Source: Candidatus Avibacteroides excrementipullorum (GTDB lineage: Bacteria; Bacteroidota; Bacteroidia; Bacteroidales; Bacteroidaceae). From it: a DNA stretch of 36,021 nt. The stretch is from positions 1 through 36,021 of the forward strand of contig DVIH01000004.1 of NCBI GenBank assembly GCA_018711405.1, written 5' to 3'. A model generated the notes under the pieces. The model did no database searches. It had not been told where the DNA came from and worked only from the letters and a program-made list of their open reading frames with translations. Of this stretch, positions 26,250 to 33,474 are shown piece by piece (the stretch's first letter is position 1; every line of letters begins with the position of its first letter). A program made the position numbers and the translations under genes.

Positions 26250-28751
26250 TCATTTCATGCCTCCGCCTTTGGCGCTGCCGCCCACCACGTCGCTGTTGAC
26301 TATGCTCTTGACTGCCTTTTTCACAGACGACTTGAACTCGCCGATGCGGTATGACAATGTTATCATATAGTTGAACATACGTTGCCTCTGCATGGACTTC
26401 ATCACCGAACCGTCATACAAGTGATTTTCCTGTCTCATCTCAAGATAGCGCGGCGCAAAATTCTGCACATTGACATTGAGCGTAAGCCTGTCATCTTTGA
26501 GGAAAGAACGCTGTATCCACAATCCATAGTAGTAATAATGCATCTGCTTCACCGTCTCGAGAGCCATGCCTCCTGTGCCGTAACCTCCGTATGCTCCACC
26601 CTCCAGCTTCCAAGGGAAGTTCTGGTTCAGACTGGCATGTATGCTGAACGAGAGTCCTTTGTTTTTCATCCCGGCCATATTCGCATTGTTGCCATTGCTC
26701 GACAGCCAGTTGTACCGCCCGTCACCGTTGAGGGTAATGCGCGTGCTGCCGCTCGGATTCCAGTTCATATACATGTTCAGTCCTGCCACATGGCTGCGGG
26801 CTATGTTGTCATAAGTCACATTTAACCCCCCGTCATCGTCCATAAACATGTAGGTTGTTATACCATCATTGCAGAAACTGTATTCACCGGTCAGATTGAT
26901 GGTGAAATCGGGAGTGAAAGTACCGTAACTCAACGAAAGATTGTGGTAATGTTCCGTCTCAAGGTCGGGATTGCCGAACTGCATCCAACTCAATCCGAGC
27001 GAGGAATTCCTGAACGGGTTCAGATAGGATATGCCCGGACGGCCTATGCGCATGTTGTAGCCAAGCGACAGATTCTGCGATGTGCCCAACGTATAACTCA
27101 GCAGCAGCGACGGCACCACATCGGAGAAATCGACCGCATAATTCGATTCCCTGAAATTGTCGAACTCCACGTTTTGGGTGGTATATTCATAACGCACTCC
27201 TGCCTTAAGCCCGAGTTTCTTATATTTCAGATTATACTCGCCATATAAGCCAAGCACATGCTGGCGGTGGCGGTTGTCGCCCGTACCCTCTATCTGCTGA
27301 AGCGTCCATGCATCATCGGGAGAGTCGCGGCGCTCCTCCAGATTGCGGCTGTCATTGATGCGGTAAATGTATTTCGCGCCGAAATTGAACGCATGAATAT
27401 CCTTGAACGGCAACGTATAATCTGCCTGAAAAGTATTTTCCAGTCCTTTGCCCCTGCTATACTGGTGGCTCATGAACTCTTCATAGTTGCGTGCTTCGTC
27501 CATGTCCATATACAGGTCCATTTCCGTGGGGCTGGCATCGAGCCTGTACGAGAATATGAACGTCTCGGCCTTGTTGCGTGGCGATGTGTGCTGATAGTCC
27601 ACCGACAGATTTCCACCCTTATACTTGTAGTTATTGTCGCACAACAAGTCATAATAATACGCCTCACTGCCGTCACGCATCATGGCCCGGCTTCCGCTGA
27701 TATAATCTATATACTGATCTACCGCATAAAACGAACCGGACAAAGAGACAAGGTTGAGCGAGTCGAATTCGTAGCTTGCATTGATGGCGGCATTCTGGAA
27801 CGACCCCGACACATCCATGTCATCATACATAGTCTTGAGCGAAGCCATAGGCGAATCCTCTCCATAATACATATCTATATTGCCAGAAAGCGGGAACGAT
27901 TCTATCCTGTTATAGCCGTAATTGCCCGATACGGAGAACTTGCCCACCTGCGTGATGCCATAGAGCGAACCTCCGTAGCCGCTTATGGATGAGTAGTTGG
28001 CATTGACGTTCACCGTATAGCCGTCTATGGTCTTGCCCACCGTGATGATGTTGATGATGCCGCCCGTCCCCTCCGCGTCATATTTCGCACCGGGATTGGT
28101 TATCACCTCTATATTTTTCACCGAACTGGCCGGCATGCTTTTCAATACCTCCTTAGGATTGTTAGTCATCATATTGTTGGGCTTGCCGTTGACGTAAATC
28201 TTGAAGCTCGACTTGCCTGCCACCGATATGTTGTCCTGCCCGTCCACTGTAATCATCGGCACCTTACGCATCATCTCAAGCACGGTCTTGCCCTGCGCAT
28301 CGGGATCTTCATCCACATCGTATGCTATCTTGTCCATATCCACTTTCACGAGCGGCTTTTTGGCCACCACCGAAACCTCACCAAGTTCCTCAACGTTCTC
28401 GGAGAGAAGAATGGTACCCAACGACGTGACGGGAGAACTTACCGAAAAAGTCTTCTCCAATGTCCTCTTGCCCACCGAAGACACCACCATGTCATAACTT
28501 CCCTTAGCAGGCAGATTTTCTCTGAACGCTCCACTTTCGTCCGAGACGAACATGACCACGGCCTCATCTCTGTCGCCCGCATGGTAGATACGTATGGTGG
28601 CATAAGGTTCTCCCTGCATGGTCAGCGAATCGGCCACTATGCCTTTCACCACGAAACCGTTGCCGCCGTTGCCCTGCCCCCATGACATGAGAGGCAGGAC
28701 GACAAGCAACATCATAAAAAGTCTTTTGCAATTAATATCAAGAAATTTCAT
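26250..28751 (-). CDS. TonB-receptor-like outer-membrane beta-barrel protein
   Basis: 833 residues. Signal peptide (RLFMMLLVVLPLMSWGQ), then a carboxypeptidase-regulatory-like domain (about 33-115), a TonB plug-like domain (about 120-240: KVPMITVDGQDNISVAGKSSFKIYVNGKPN, and NPGAKYDAEGTGGIINIIT), and a barrel of the OMP_b-brl_3 type rich in aromatic strands up to the C-terminus. No clear TonB box was found, and no SusD partner gene is next to it, so it is not a classical SusC. It may import a small ligand or act in envelope assembly; the ligand is unknown. It is first in an operon with the DUF5686-like gene, behind a region carrying a C9 tract. Confidence 0.88.
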   Translation of the reverse strand: MKFLDINCKRLFMMLLVVLPLMSWGQGNGGNGFVVKGIVADSLTMQGEPYATIRIYHAGDRDEAVVMFVSDESGAFRENLPAKGSYDMVVSSVGKRTLEKTFSVSSPVTSLGTILLSENVEELGEVSVVAKKPLVKVDMDKIAYDVDEDPDAQGKTVLEMMRKVPMITVDGQDNISVAGKSSFKIYVNGKPNNMMTNNPKEVLKSMPASSVKNIEVITNPGAKYDAEGTGGIINIITVGKTIDGYTVNVNANYSSISGYGGSLYGITQVGKFSVSGNYGYNRIESFPLSGNIDMYYGEDSPMASLKTMYDDMDVSGSFQNAAINASYEFDSLNLVSLSGSFYAVDQYIDYISGSRAMMRDGSEAYYYDLLCDNNYKYKGGNLSVDYQHTSPRNKAETFIFSYRLDASPTEMDLYMDMDEARNYEEFMSHQYSRGKGLENTFQADYTLPFKDIHAFNFGAKYIYRINDSRNLEERRDSPDDAWTLQQIEGTGDNRHRQHVLGLYGEYNLKYKKLGLKAGVRYEYTTQNVEFDNFRESNYAVDFSDVVPSLLLSYTLGTSQNLSLGYNMRIGRPGISYLNPFRNSSLGLSWMQFGNPDLETEHYHNLSLSYGTFTPDFTINLTGEYSFCNDGITTYMFMDDDGGLNVTYDNIARSHVAGLNMYMNWNPSGSTRITLNGDGRYNWLSSNGNNANMAGMKNKGLSFSIHASLNQNFPWKLEGGAYGGYGTGGMALETVKQMHYYYYGLWIQRSFLKDDRLTLNVNVQNFAPRYLEMRQENHLYDGSVMKSMQRQRMFNYMITLSYRIGEFKSSVKKAVKSIVNSDVVGGSAKGGGMK

Positions 28752-28778
28752 ACTTCTATCCTTTTATCTTTACGGAAG

Positions 28779-28786
28779 CGAAGATA
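28779..28786 (-). promoter_or_regulatory. Probable -7 box of the outer-membrane protein operon
   Basis: TATCTTCG on the minus strand, one mismatch from TAnnTTTG, 27 bp before the ATG at 28751. The -33 region would fall at about 28806-28810, directly beside the homopolymeric C tract. Confidence 0.4.
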
Positions 28787-28810
28787 AACAAATTCGTTGA
28801 AGACGATTTA

Positions 28811-28819
28811 CCCCCCCCC
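28811..28819. repeat. Homopolymeric C9 tract (G9 on the minus strand)
   Basis: Nine consecutive C lie between the stop of the membrane-anchored unknown gene and the promoter region of the outer-membrane operon. A homopolymer this long in a roughly balanced genome is prone to slippage. Confidence 0.8.
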
Positions 28820-28848
28820 GATTTATATTTTATTAACAATACATCCGC

Positions 28849-29376
28849 TCATTTGTCTTTATAAACAGCCTCTCCGCCTTCGCCTATCGTAGTCCAATGA
28901 TCATAATACAATATTTCAGCAGTCCCGGCCTTGTTGGTGACATAGTTCAGAGGCTCATCGGCATAGAACACCACCTTACAATCTTCCGCCATGAGACTGT
29001 CGGCAGCGGCCTTGTCTATGTCCACATAGAGGGTCTTGCCCTTGCATTCCACAGTCATGAAATCCTGTCCGTTGTTACCGGCAGGCACCAAAAGCGTACC
29101 GGCCACATGCCGCTCATCCGGCTTGCACAGATAGAGTGTGACGGTGAAATCATAAGTCTCTCCCGCCCTGCCCACTATGAGCGAATCGCATTCCGCCCAT
29201 CTGTCAGAACTGTATTCGGTGGTAGCGTTGCCGTATGCCTCAGCGGGCAAAGTCTCATACAGCTGTTCATCCAAATCAAAGTCGGTCTTTACCAGTCCGA
29301 CCGATGCCACTCCCACGACTATGGCCACCGTCCAAAAGGCGGTTATGCCTATCATCCATTTTGTTGTCTTTTTCAT
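28849..29376 (-). CDS. Membrane-anchored protein of unknown function
   Basis: 175 residues, not recognised. A single N-terminal hydrophobic segment (KWMIGITAFWTVAIVVGVASVGLV) without an obvious signal-peptidase site suggests a membrane anchor. The outer part of about 145 residues is acidic and looks beta-rich (TYDFTVTLYL, GKTLYVDIDKA, CKVVFYADEP). It includes one Cys pair (C in LYLCKPDE and C in VECKGK) that could be bridged in the periplasm. Its ATG overlaps the stop of the GntR regulator gene, so it belongs to the ABC-transporter operon and may be an accessory or target of that exporter. It could also be a substrate-sensing lid, but nothing in the sequence shows this. Confidence 0.75.
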   Translation of the reverse strand: MKKTTKWMIGITAFWTVAIVVGVASVGLVKTDFDLDEQLYETLPAEAYGNATTEYSSDRWAECDSLIVGRAGETYDFTVTLYLCKPDERHVAGTLLVPAGNNGQDFMTVECKGKTLYVDIDKAAADSLMAEDCKVVFYADEPLNYVTNKAGTAEILYYDHWTTIGEGGEAVYKDK

Positions 29377-29744
29377 TGTTCCTCGTTTTTTAGATAGTTT
29401 TCATACTCGCCCTGCAACTCTTCCGCCGTCATGCCCAACAGCGATGCCTGACGGAAAAACACGGGCATGTCTTCTTTCATAAATGTCTGTTTCTTCATCT
29501 CCTTTATCCGCAGCACGGCGCCGCCGGCCACGAAATAGCCTATGCCGCGACGGTTGTAGATGACCCCGTCGCCCTGCAATTTGTCATAAGAACGCATAAC
29601 GGTATTGACATTGACCTCCACCTTCACCGCATATTCGCGCACCGAAGGCACTCTCTCCTCCTCGCGGAACACGCCGGTGAGAATCTCCTCGCAGATGCGG
29701 TCGGCTATCTGGAGATATATAGCTTTATTTTCCTTAAAATCCAT
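29373..29744 (-). CDS. GntR-family transcriptional regulator (YtrA type)
   Basis: 123 residues from ATG 29744. The N-terminal winged helix-turn-helix is typical: AIYLQIADRICEEILTGVF, RVPSVREYAVKVEVNVNTVM and YDKLQGDGVIYNRRGIGYFV. The C-terminal part is only about 50 residues, with KEMKKQTFMKEDMPVFF, which fits the short YtrA subfamily that commonly represses adjacent ABC-transporter operons. A longer frame reading back to 29834 lacks family similarity and overlaps the permease. The gene lies third in the operon, 4 nt after the permease stop, rather than first as in many YtrA operons. The ligand, if any, is unknown. Confidence 0.9.
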   Translation of the reverse strand: MDFKENKAIYLQIADRICEEILTGVFREEERVPSVREYAVKVEVNVNTVMRSYDKLQGDGVIYNRRGIGYFVAGGAVLRIKEMKKQTFMKEDMPVFFRQASLLGMTAEELQGEYENYLKNEEQ

Positions 29745-29748
29745 AAAA

Positions 29749-30513
29749 TCAATACCTGTGTATGACTTCGCTTTCCTTGAAGCGGAAATATGCCAGCACA
29801 AAATTGACCACCGTAATGAGCATGGTGGCTCCACCGTTGATCCATCTGAAATCTACATGCTCCATAAAGCGCCCGAACAAGACATTGACCTTGTAGGAGA
29901 ACTCTACATAGTCATCGCTGTGAAAAAGCCATACCGACAACCCGAAGACAGCCGTAAGCAAGATGACAAGTAGCGTACCGGCCAAAGCCGTCTTGAAAAC
30001 CGCATTGCGCCTGAACACAAACGCTCCGAGAAAGAAAAACGACAGCATGAACAGAAACGAAAACACCGTTTCCATACTGAACACATGATACAAAGGAAAC
30101 GCCACCCCCATATGCCCGGTTCCCCAAAACGCAAGGCGGCCTAGATTGCGTATGCCTTCAGACAGCAACCAAGCCGGCAATAGCGACAATGGCAGCACGA
30201 TAAAACAATAGACAAGCATTGACACGTATTTTTCCAGATCTGTGGCAGGCAGCATGAGCCATGAAGTCATCTTGCGACGGTCTGCACGGACACCGTTCAC
30301 CGATCCGACCGCAAACACGATGAAAACTGTGTAGCACATCAGATACATGCTGTTGATGCCGGCATAAGAGTTTTTAGCCCCAATTATGACACCCAGCACT
30401 CCCAACGTACACCCCAAAGCAAGTATGGCATGCAGCATTTTTTTGCCGGAACCAGTCATCAGTTCCCTATAAAGCACAAGACCGAAACGTCTGAATGAAA
30501 AGACCTCTCTCAT
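29749..30513 (-). CDS. ABC transporter permease, ABC-2-like
   Basis: 254 residues with about six hydrophobic segments (for example HAILALGCTLGVLGVIIGA, YLMCYTVFIVFAVGSVNGV, VYCFIVLPLSLLPAWLL, FSFLFMLSFFFLGAFVF, TALAGTLLVILLTAVFGLSV, TMLITVVNFVLAYF). It carries no ATP-binding motif. The upstream ATPase gene ends 1 nt before it, so they form one exporter. Individual sequence motifs are too weak to name a substrate. Similar permeases with YtrA regulators in Bacteroidetes are annotated as ABC-2 family or as hypothetical proteins. Confidence 0.8.
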   Translation of the reverse strand: MREVFSFRRFGLVLYRELMTGSGKKMLHAILALGCTLGVLGVIIGAKNSYAGINSMYLMCYTVFIVFAVGSVNGVRADRRKMTSWLMLPATDLEKYVSMLVYCFIVLPLSLLPAWLLSEGIRNLGRLAFWGTGHMGVAFPLYHVFSMETVFSFLFMLSFFFLGAFVFRRNAVFKTALAGTLLVILLTAVFGLSVWLFHSDDYVEFSYKVNVLFGRFMEHVDFRWINGGATMLITVVNFVLAYFRFKESEVIHRY

Positions 30514-30514
30514 A

Positions 30515-31351
30515 TCACTTTCCTCCTTTCTTTATATATTCCGTCAAAGCCGGAGAAGAAATCACAGCATTGAACAGCAACTCTATATTAATATCTGTTT
30601 CTGAATCATCTTTTCTCGGAACCACGGCATAGTAGCCCACAGGAGAAGGCTGGCTGTAGAACGCATCACCCGGTACTTGCCCGCACGAAACGACCGAGAC
30701 GAGCGATGATATGCGCGCCAAAGTCTCGTTGAGCAGCACGGCATTGTTGCCCAACACGAGTACATGATCCAGCAGATTGTCCACATCCATCACCTGATGG
30801 GTGGAGATTATCACGCTGCGCTCATCGCTCATGTACATGGACAACGCCCTCCTGAACTGCCCCTTGCAAGGGATGTCCAACCCGTTGGTAGGCTCATCCA
30901 TGAGCAGCAGCCCCACGTTGGTGGCAAAAGCGAACGAGAGCAGCACTTTCTTACGCTGCCCCATCGACAGTCCCGCAAGAGAGACATTGCTGTCAAGTTC
31001 GAAAGCATCGAGATAGCTTTTCATATCGTCACGGCTAAACTTGGGATAAAAAGGCGCGTTGCAATCAACGAAAGCAGACAGCTTCACTTCCGGCAACGAA
31101 AACTCCTCGCTCACGAAAAACATGCCGGACAGAACATCGCACCTCCGCAGACGGGTATTGACCCCGTTACATTCCACACACCCGGCCGATGGGGTAAGCA
31201 GACCGGCTATCAGGTTGAGCAACGTGGACTTGCCCGTCCCGTTCCTCCCCAACAGACCGCACACGATGCCGCCGCCAAGCTGCATCGAAAAATCTGAAAA
31301 AATCCTCTTACGGCCTTTATAACTAAAAGACAAATCTTTCACTTCTATCAT
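30515..31351 (-). CDS. ABC transporter ATP-binding protein
   Basis: 278 residues from ATG 31351. Walker A is GLLGRNGTGKSTLLNLIAGLL, the signature is LAGLSMGQRKKVLLSFA, and Walker B is LLLMDEPTNGLD; the H-loop His follows in VIISTHQVMDV. The C-terminal 70 residues after the nucleotide-binding domain resemble those of ABC-2 exporter ATPases. ATG 31351 gives the normal MIEVKDLSFSYKG start; a frame reading upstream to 31390 runs into the -7 box. Together with the permease it should be an exporter. It is the first gene of an operon with permease, GntR and the unknown membrane protein. Confidence 0.92.
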   Translation of the reverse strand: MIEVKDLSFSYKGRKRIFSDFSMQLGGGIVCGLLGRNGTGKSTLLNLIAGLLTPSAGCVECNGVNTRLRRCDVLSGMFFVSEEFSLPEVKLSAFVDCNAPFYPKFSRDDMKSYLDAFELDSNVSLAGLSMGQRKKVLLSFAFATNVGLLLMDEPTNGLDIPCKGQFRRALSMYMSDERSVIISTHQVMDVDNLLDHVLVLGNNAVLLNETLARISSLVSVVSCGQVPGDAFYSQPSPVGYYAVVPRKDDSETDINIELLFNAVISSPALTEYIKKGGK

Positions 31352-31376
31352 AGTGTTATAGTTTAATAGTACACTG

Positions 31377-31407
31377 CAAATATATGACATTTATCTTTCA
31401 GAACAAG
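31377..31407 (-). promoter_or_regulatory. Promoter of the ABC-GntR operon
   Basis: On the minus strand CTTG (31407-31404), 19 nt, TATATTTG (31384-31377). The transcript would start near 31370, leaving about a 20-nt leader before ATG 31351. The GntR protein is the likely repressor; no obvious palindromic operator was found. Confidence 0.65.
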
Positions 31408-31544
31408 AGCCGGGCATGATTTTAACTTATTTTTAACAGCGGCAAAACGACCATCAACCGTAATCATGGGAGCGAATGAAAAGGGAGAAGAAAGAAAAAA
31501 CAATAAAAGGCTGATAATGAAGCACAAAACCGACAGACAAGAAG
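31408..31544. other. Upstream part of the gap between the ABC operon and gdhA
   Basis: The full 444-bp gap (31352-31795) holds, from left to right, the ABC promoter, about 140 bp of A-rich sequence without recognisable structure (this entry), the five-unit repeat array, and the gdhA terminator. No open reading frame with gene-like features was accepted here. Confidence 0.5.
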
Positions 31545-31654
31545 GCCGAGCCTGCCACCGCCCGGGATGTACGCCATCTTTGCCCGGGATGTACGCCATC
31601 TTCGCCCGACACCGAGCCGATCATCGCCCGAGACCGAGCCGATCTTTTCCCGCC
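31545..31654. repeat. 22-bp-period intergenic array, locus V (5 units)
   Basis: Units start at 31545, 31567, 31589, 31611 and 31633. The first is degenerate (GCCGAGCCTGC); the others have cores ATGTACGCCAT, ATGTACGCCAT, ACCGAGCCGAT and ACCGAGCCGAT. Linkers carry CGCCCG or TTCCCG. It lies about 60 bp beyond the gdhA terminator and 140 bp before the ABC promoter, so it is not itself the gdhA terminator. Confidence 0.88.
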
Positions 31655-31712
31655 GCCTCCGGCAACATGGAAAACACTGGAAAATGTCGCATCAGAATGG
31701 AAAGGACGACAT

Positions 31713-31747
31713 AAAAAAAGCATAGCCCGCCAAAGGCGAGCTATGCT
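31713..31747 (-). terminator. Intrinsic terminator of gdhA
   Basis: On the minus strand a 13-pair stem with one mismatch (31747-31735 with 31731-31719, AAA/TTT loop) is followed by a run of U (31719-31713). It begins 49 nt after the stop. Confidence 0.9.
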
Positions 31748-31795
31748 AACACAAACACAAACACAAATACAACTAAATAAATCTTATCTCAGACA

Positions 31796-33139
31796 TTAAA
31801 CTATTCCTTGTTCCAACATTGCAGTAGCAACTTTCATGAAGCCTGCGATGTTAGCACCCTTAACGTAGTCAACTGTTCCGTCGGGCTGCAAACCATATTT
31901 AACGCATGCTTCGTGGATGCTCTTCATAATGAAGTGGAGTTTAGCGTCAACTTCTTCGCCTGCCCATCCTATATGCTCTGCATTCTGAGTCATTTCCAGA
32001 CCGGAAGTTGCTACACCACCTGCGTTAACTGCCTTACCGGGAGCGAACAGTATACCGTTCTTCTGGAATGTATGAATAGCTTCCGGAGTACATCCCATGT
32101 TGGAAACCTCGCAGCAGCACCATGTGCCGTTAGCTATAAGTTCTTTAGCATCAGCTTCATTCAACTCGTTCTGGAATGCGCAAGGCAAAGCTATATCGCA
32201 TTTAACGCTCCATGCTTTCTTTCCTGCAGTGAACTTGGCAGCTTCGGGATACTTGTCGCTCATATCCTGTACTTTGTTTCTGTTGGAAGCACGCATAACG
32301 AGCATATAGTCTATCATTTCCTTAGTGATACCACCCGGTATTTCGCAAACGCCGTCAGGACCGGAGATAGCGATAACTTTTGCACCAAGCTCAGTAGCCT
32401 TTGTTGCAGCACCCCATGCCACGTTACCGAAACCGGATATAGCGATAGTCTTGCCTTTCAGCTCTTTGCCTGCTCTTTCGAGGAGGTGGTGAGTGAAATA
32501 GAGCGCACCGAAACCTGTTGCTTCCGGACGGAGGATAGAACCGCCCCAAGTTGCGCCTTTACCGGTCAACACGCCGGTTGAATATTTGCGAGCAAGTTTT
32601 GCATACATTCCGTTCAAATAACCTATTTCGCGGCCGCCTACGCCAACATCACCTGCCGGAACATCCTGGTCGGGACCGATATTGTTCCACAACTCAAGCA
32701 TGAATGCCTGGCAGAAACGCATGATTTCAGCATCTGATTTTCCAACCGGGTCAAAGTCGGAACCACCTTTTGCACCACCCATAGGAAGAGTAGTCAACGC
32801 ATTTTTGAAAGTTTGCTCGAATCCCAAGAACTTCAGCATGGAAGGAGTAACTGCTTTGTGGAAACGAAGACCGCCTTTGTAAGGACCGATAGCGCTGTTG
32901 AACTGTACGCGATATCCCAAGTTGGTTCTTACTTCGCCTTTGTCATCAATCCAGTTTACACGGAAAGTGAAGATTCTATCCGGTTCAACCATACGCTCTA
33001 CTATGCGAGCTTTCTCGAATTCCGGGTGCTGGTTGTAAACCTCTTCAATAGACTCCAACACTTCTCTGACAGCTTGAAGATACTCAGATTCTCCAGGATG
33101 TTTTGCCTCGAGAGAGGCCATTATTTCATTAACTTTCAT
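31796..33139 (-). CDS. gdhA: Glutamate dehydrogenase, NADP-dependent type
   Basis: 447 residues, matching the hexameric 450-residue class. It aminates 2-oxoglutarate to glutamate, the main ammonia assimilation route in many gut Bacteroidetes. Substrate-binding motifs are GPYKGGLRFHKAV, ALTTLPMGGAKGGSDFDP with the catalytic Lys, and RFCQAFMLEL. VPAGDVGVGGREIGYL and the Rossmann segment IAISGFGNVAWGAA are clear. NAGGVATSGLEMTQNA is the C-terminal family signature. NADP preference is inferred from class membership. It stands alone behind a -7 box with about a 60-nt leader and a strong terminator. A second gdh gene could exist outside this window. Confidence 0.96.
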   Translation of the reverse strand: MKVNEIMASLEAKHPGESEYLQAVREVLESIEEVYNQHPEFEKARIVERMVEPDRIFTFRVNWIDDKGEVRTNLGYRVQFNSAIGPYKGGLRFHKAVTPSMLKFLGFEQTFKNALTTLPMGGAKGGSDFDPVGKSDAEIMRFCQAFMLELWNNIGPDQDVPAGDVGVGGREIGYLNGMYAKLARKYSTGVLTGKGATWGGSILRPEATGFGALYFTHHLLERAGKELKGKTIAISGFGNVAWGAATKATELGAKVIAISGPDGVCEIPGGITKEMIDYMLVMRASNRNKVQDMSDKYPEAAKFTAGKKAWSVKCDIALPCAFQNELNEADAKELIANGTWCCCEVSNMGCTPEAIHTFQKNGILFAPGKAVNAGGVATSGLEMTQNAEHIGWAGEEVDAKLHFIMKSIHEACVKYGLQPDGTVDYVKGANIAGFMKVATAMLEQGIV

Positions 33140-33199
33140 AACATTAAATTATTAAAGGTTGATTATGTTCATTATCTCGTTGGTCACACTGACCGATTG

Positions 33200-33207
33200 C
33201 AAAGATA
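33200..33207 (-). promoter_or_regulatory. -7 promoter element of gdhA
   Basis: TATCTTTG on the minus strand, about 60 bp before the ATG. No TTTG at -33, which may mean the gene is activator-dependent. Confidence 0.55.
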
Positions 33208-33406
33208 CGAACTGTTATGGTTCTACATAATTTTTACGGTCTTTTTTTGCCCTGATATTGATATTTTGTAAAGAAAAGAGGGTTTTTAATCTTTTTCAAC
33301 AGTCCAAAAACGACATTTTGCTATTTACATTTAGCATTTTCGACTATCGCCTGCCTGAAAAGCGCCTGCACATGCGTCCACGCACCACACACGGCAGGAC
33401 ATATTT
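33208..33406. other. Intergenic region between gdhA and the Omp28-like gene
   Basis: The gap 33140-33474 contains the gdhA promoter on the left and a terminator on the right. This middle part is A/T-rich at first and then mixed. I recognise no gene, RNA or repeat in it. Confidence 0.5.
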
Positions 33407-33452
33407 AAAAAGGAGTAGGCTCCGCCTTGCCTTTCGCGGCAATACGGAGCCT
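33407..33452 (-). terminator. Intrinsic terminator of the Omp28-like gene
   Basis: AGGCTCCG (33417-33424) pairs with CGGAGCCT (33445-33452), with an inner TTGCC/GGCAA stem (33427-33431 with 33438-33442). On the minus strand a run of U (33411-33407) follows after 5 nt. It begins 22 nt after the stop. Confidence 0.75.
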
Positions 33453-33474
33453 GAGACTATGAATCTAACATTTG

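Noticed and set aside
29745..29834. Longer start for the GntR regulator
   Set aside because: The additional 30 residues overlap the permease gene and lack family similarity; the ATG at 29744 gives the standard N-terminus.
31545..31654. CRISPR array
   Set aside because: Units are contiguous, the spacing between cores is only 11 bp (8 between longer A matches), linkers are partly conserved rather than unique, and no cas gene is present.
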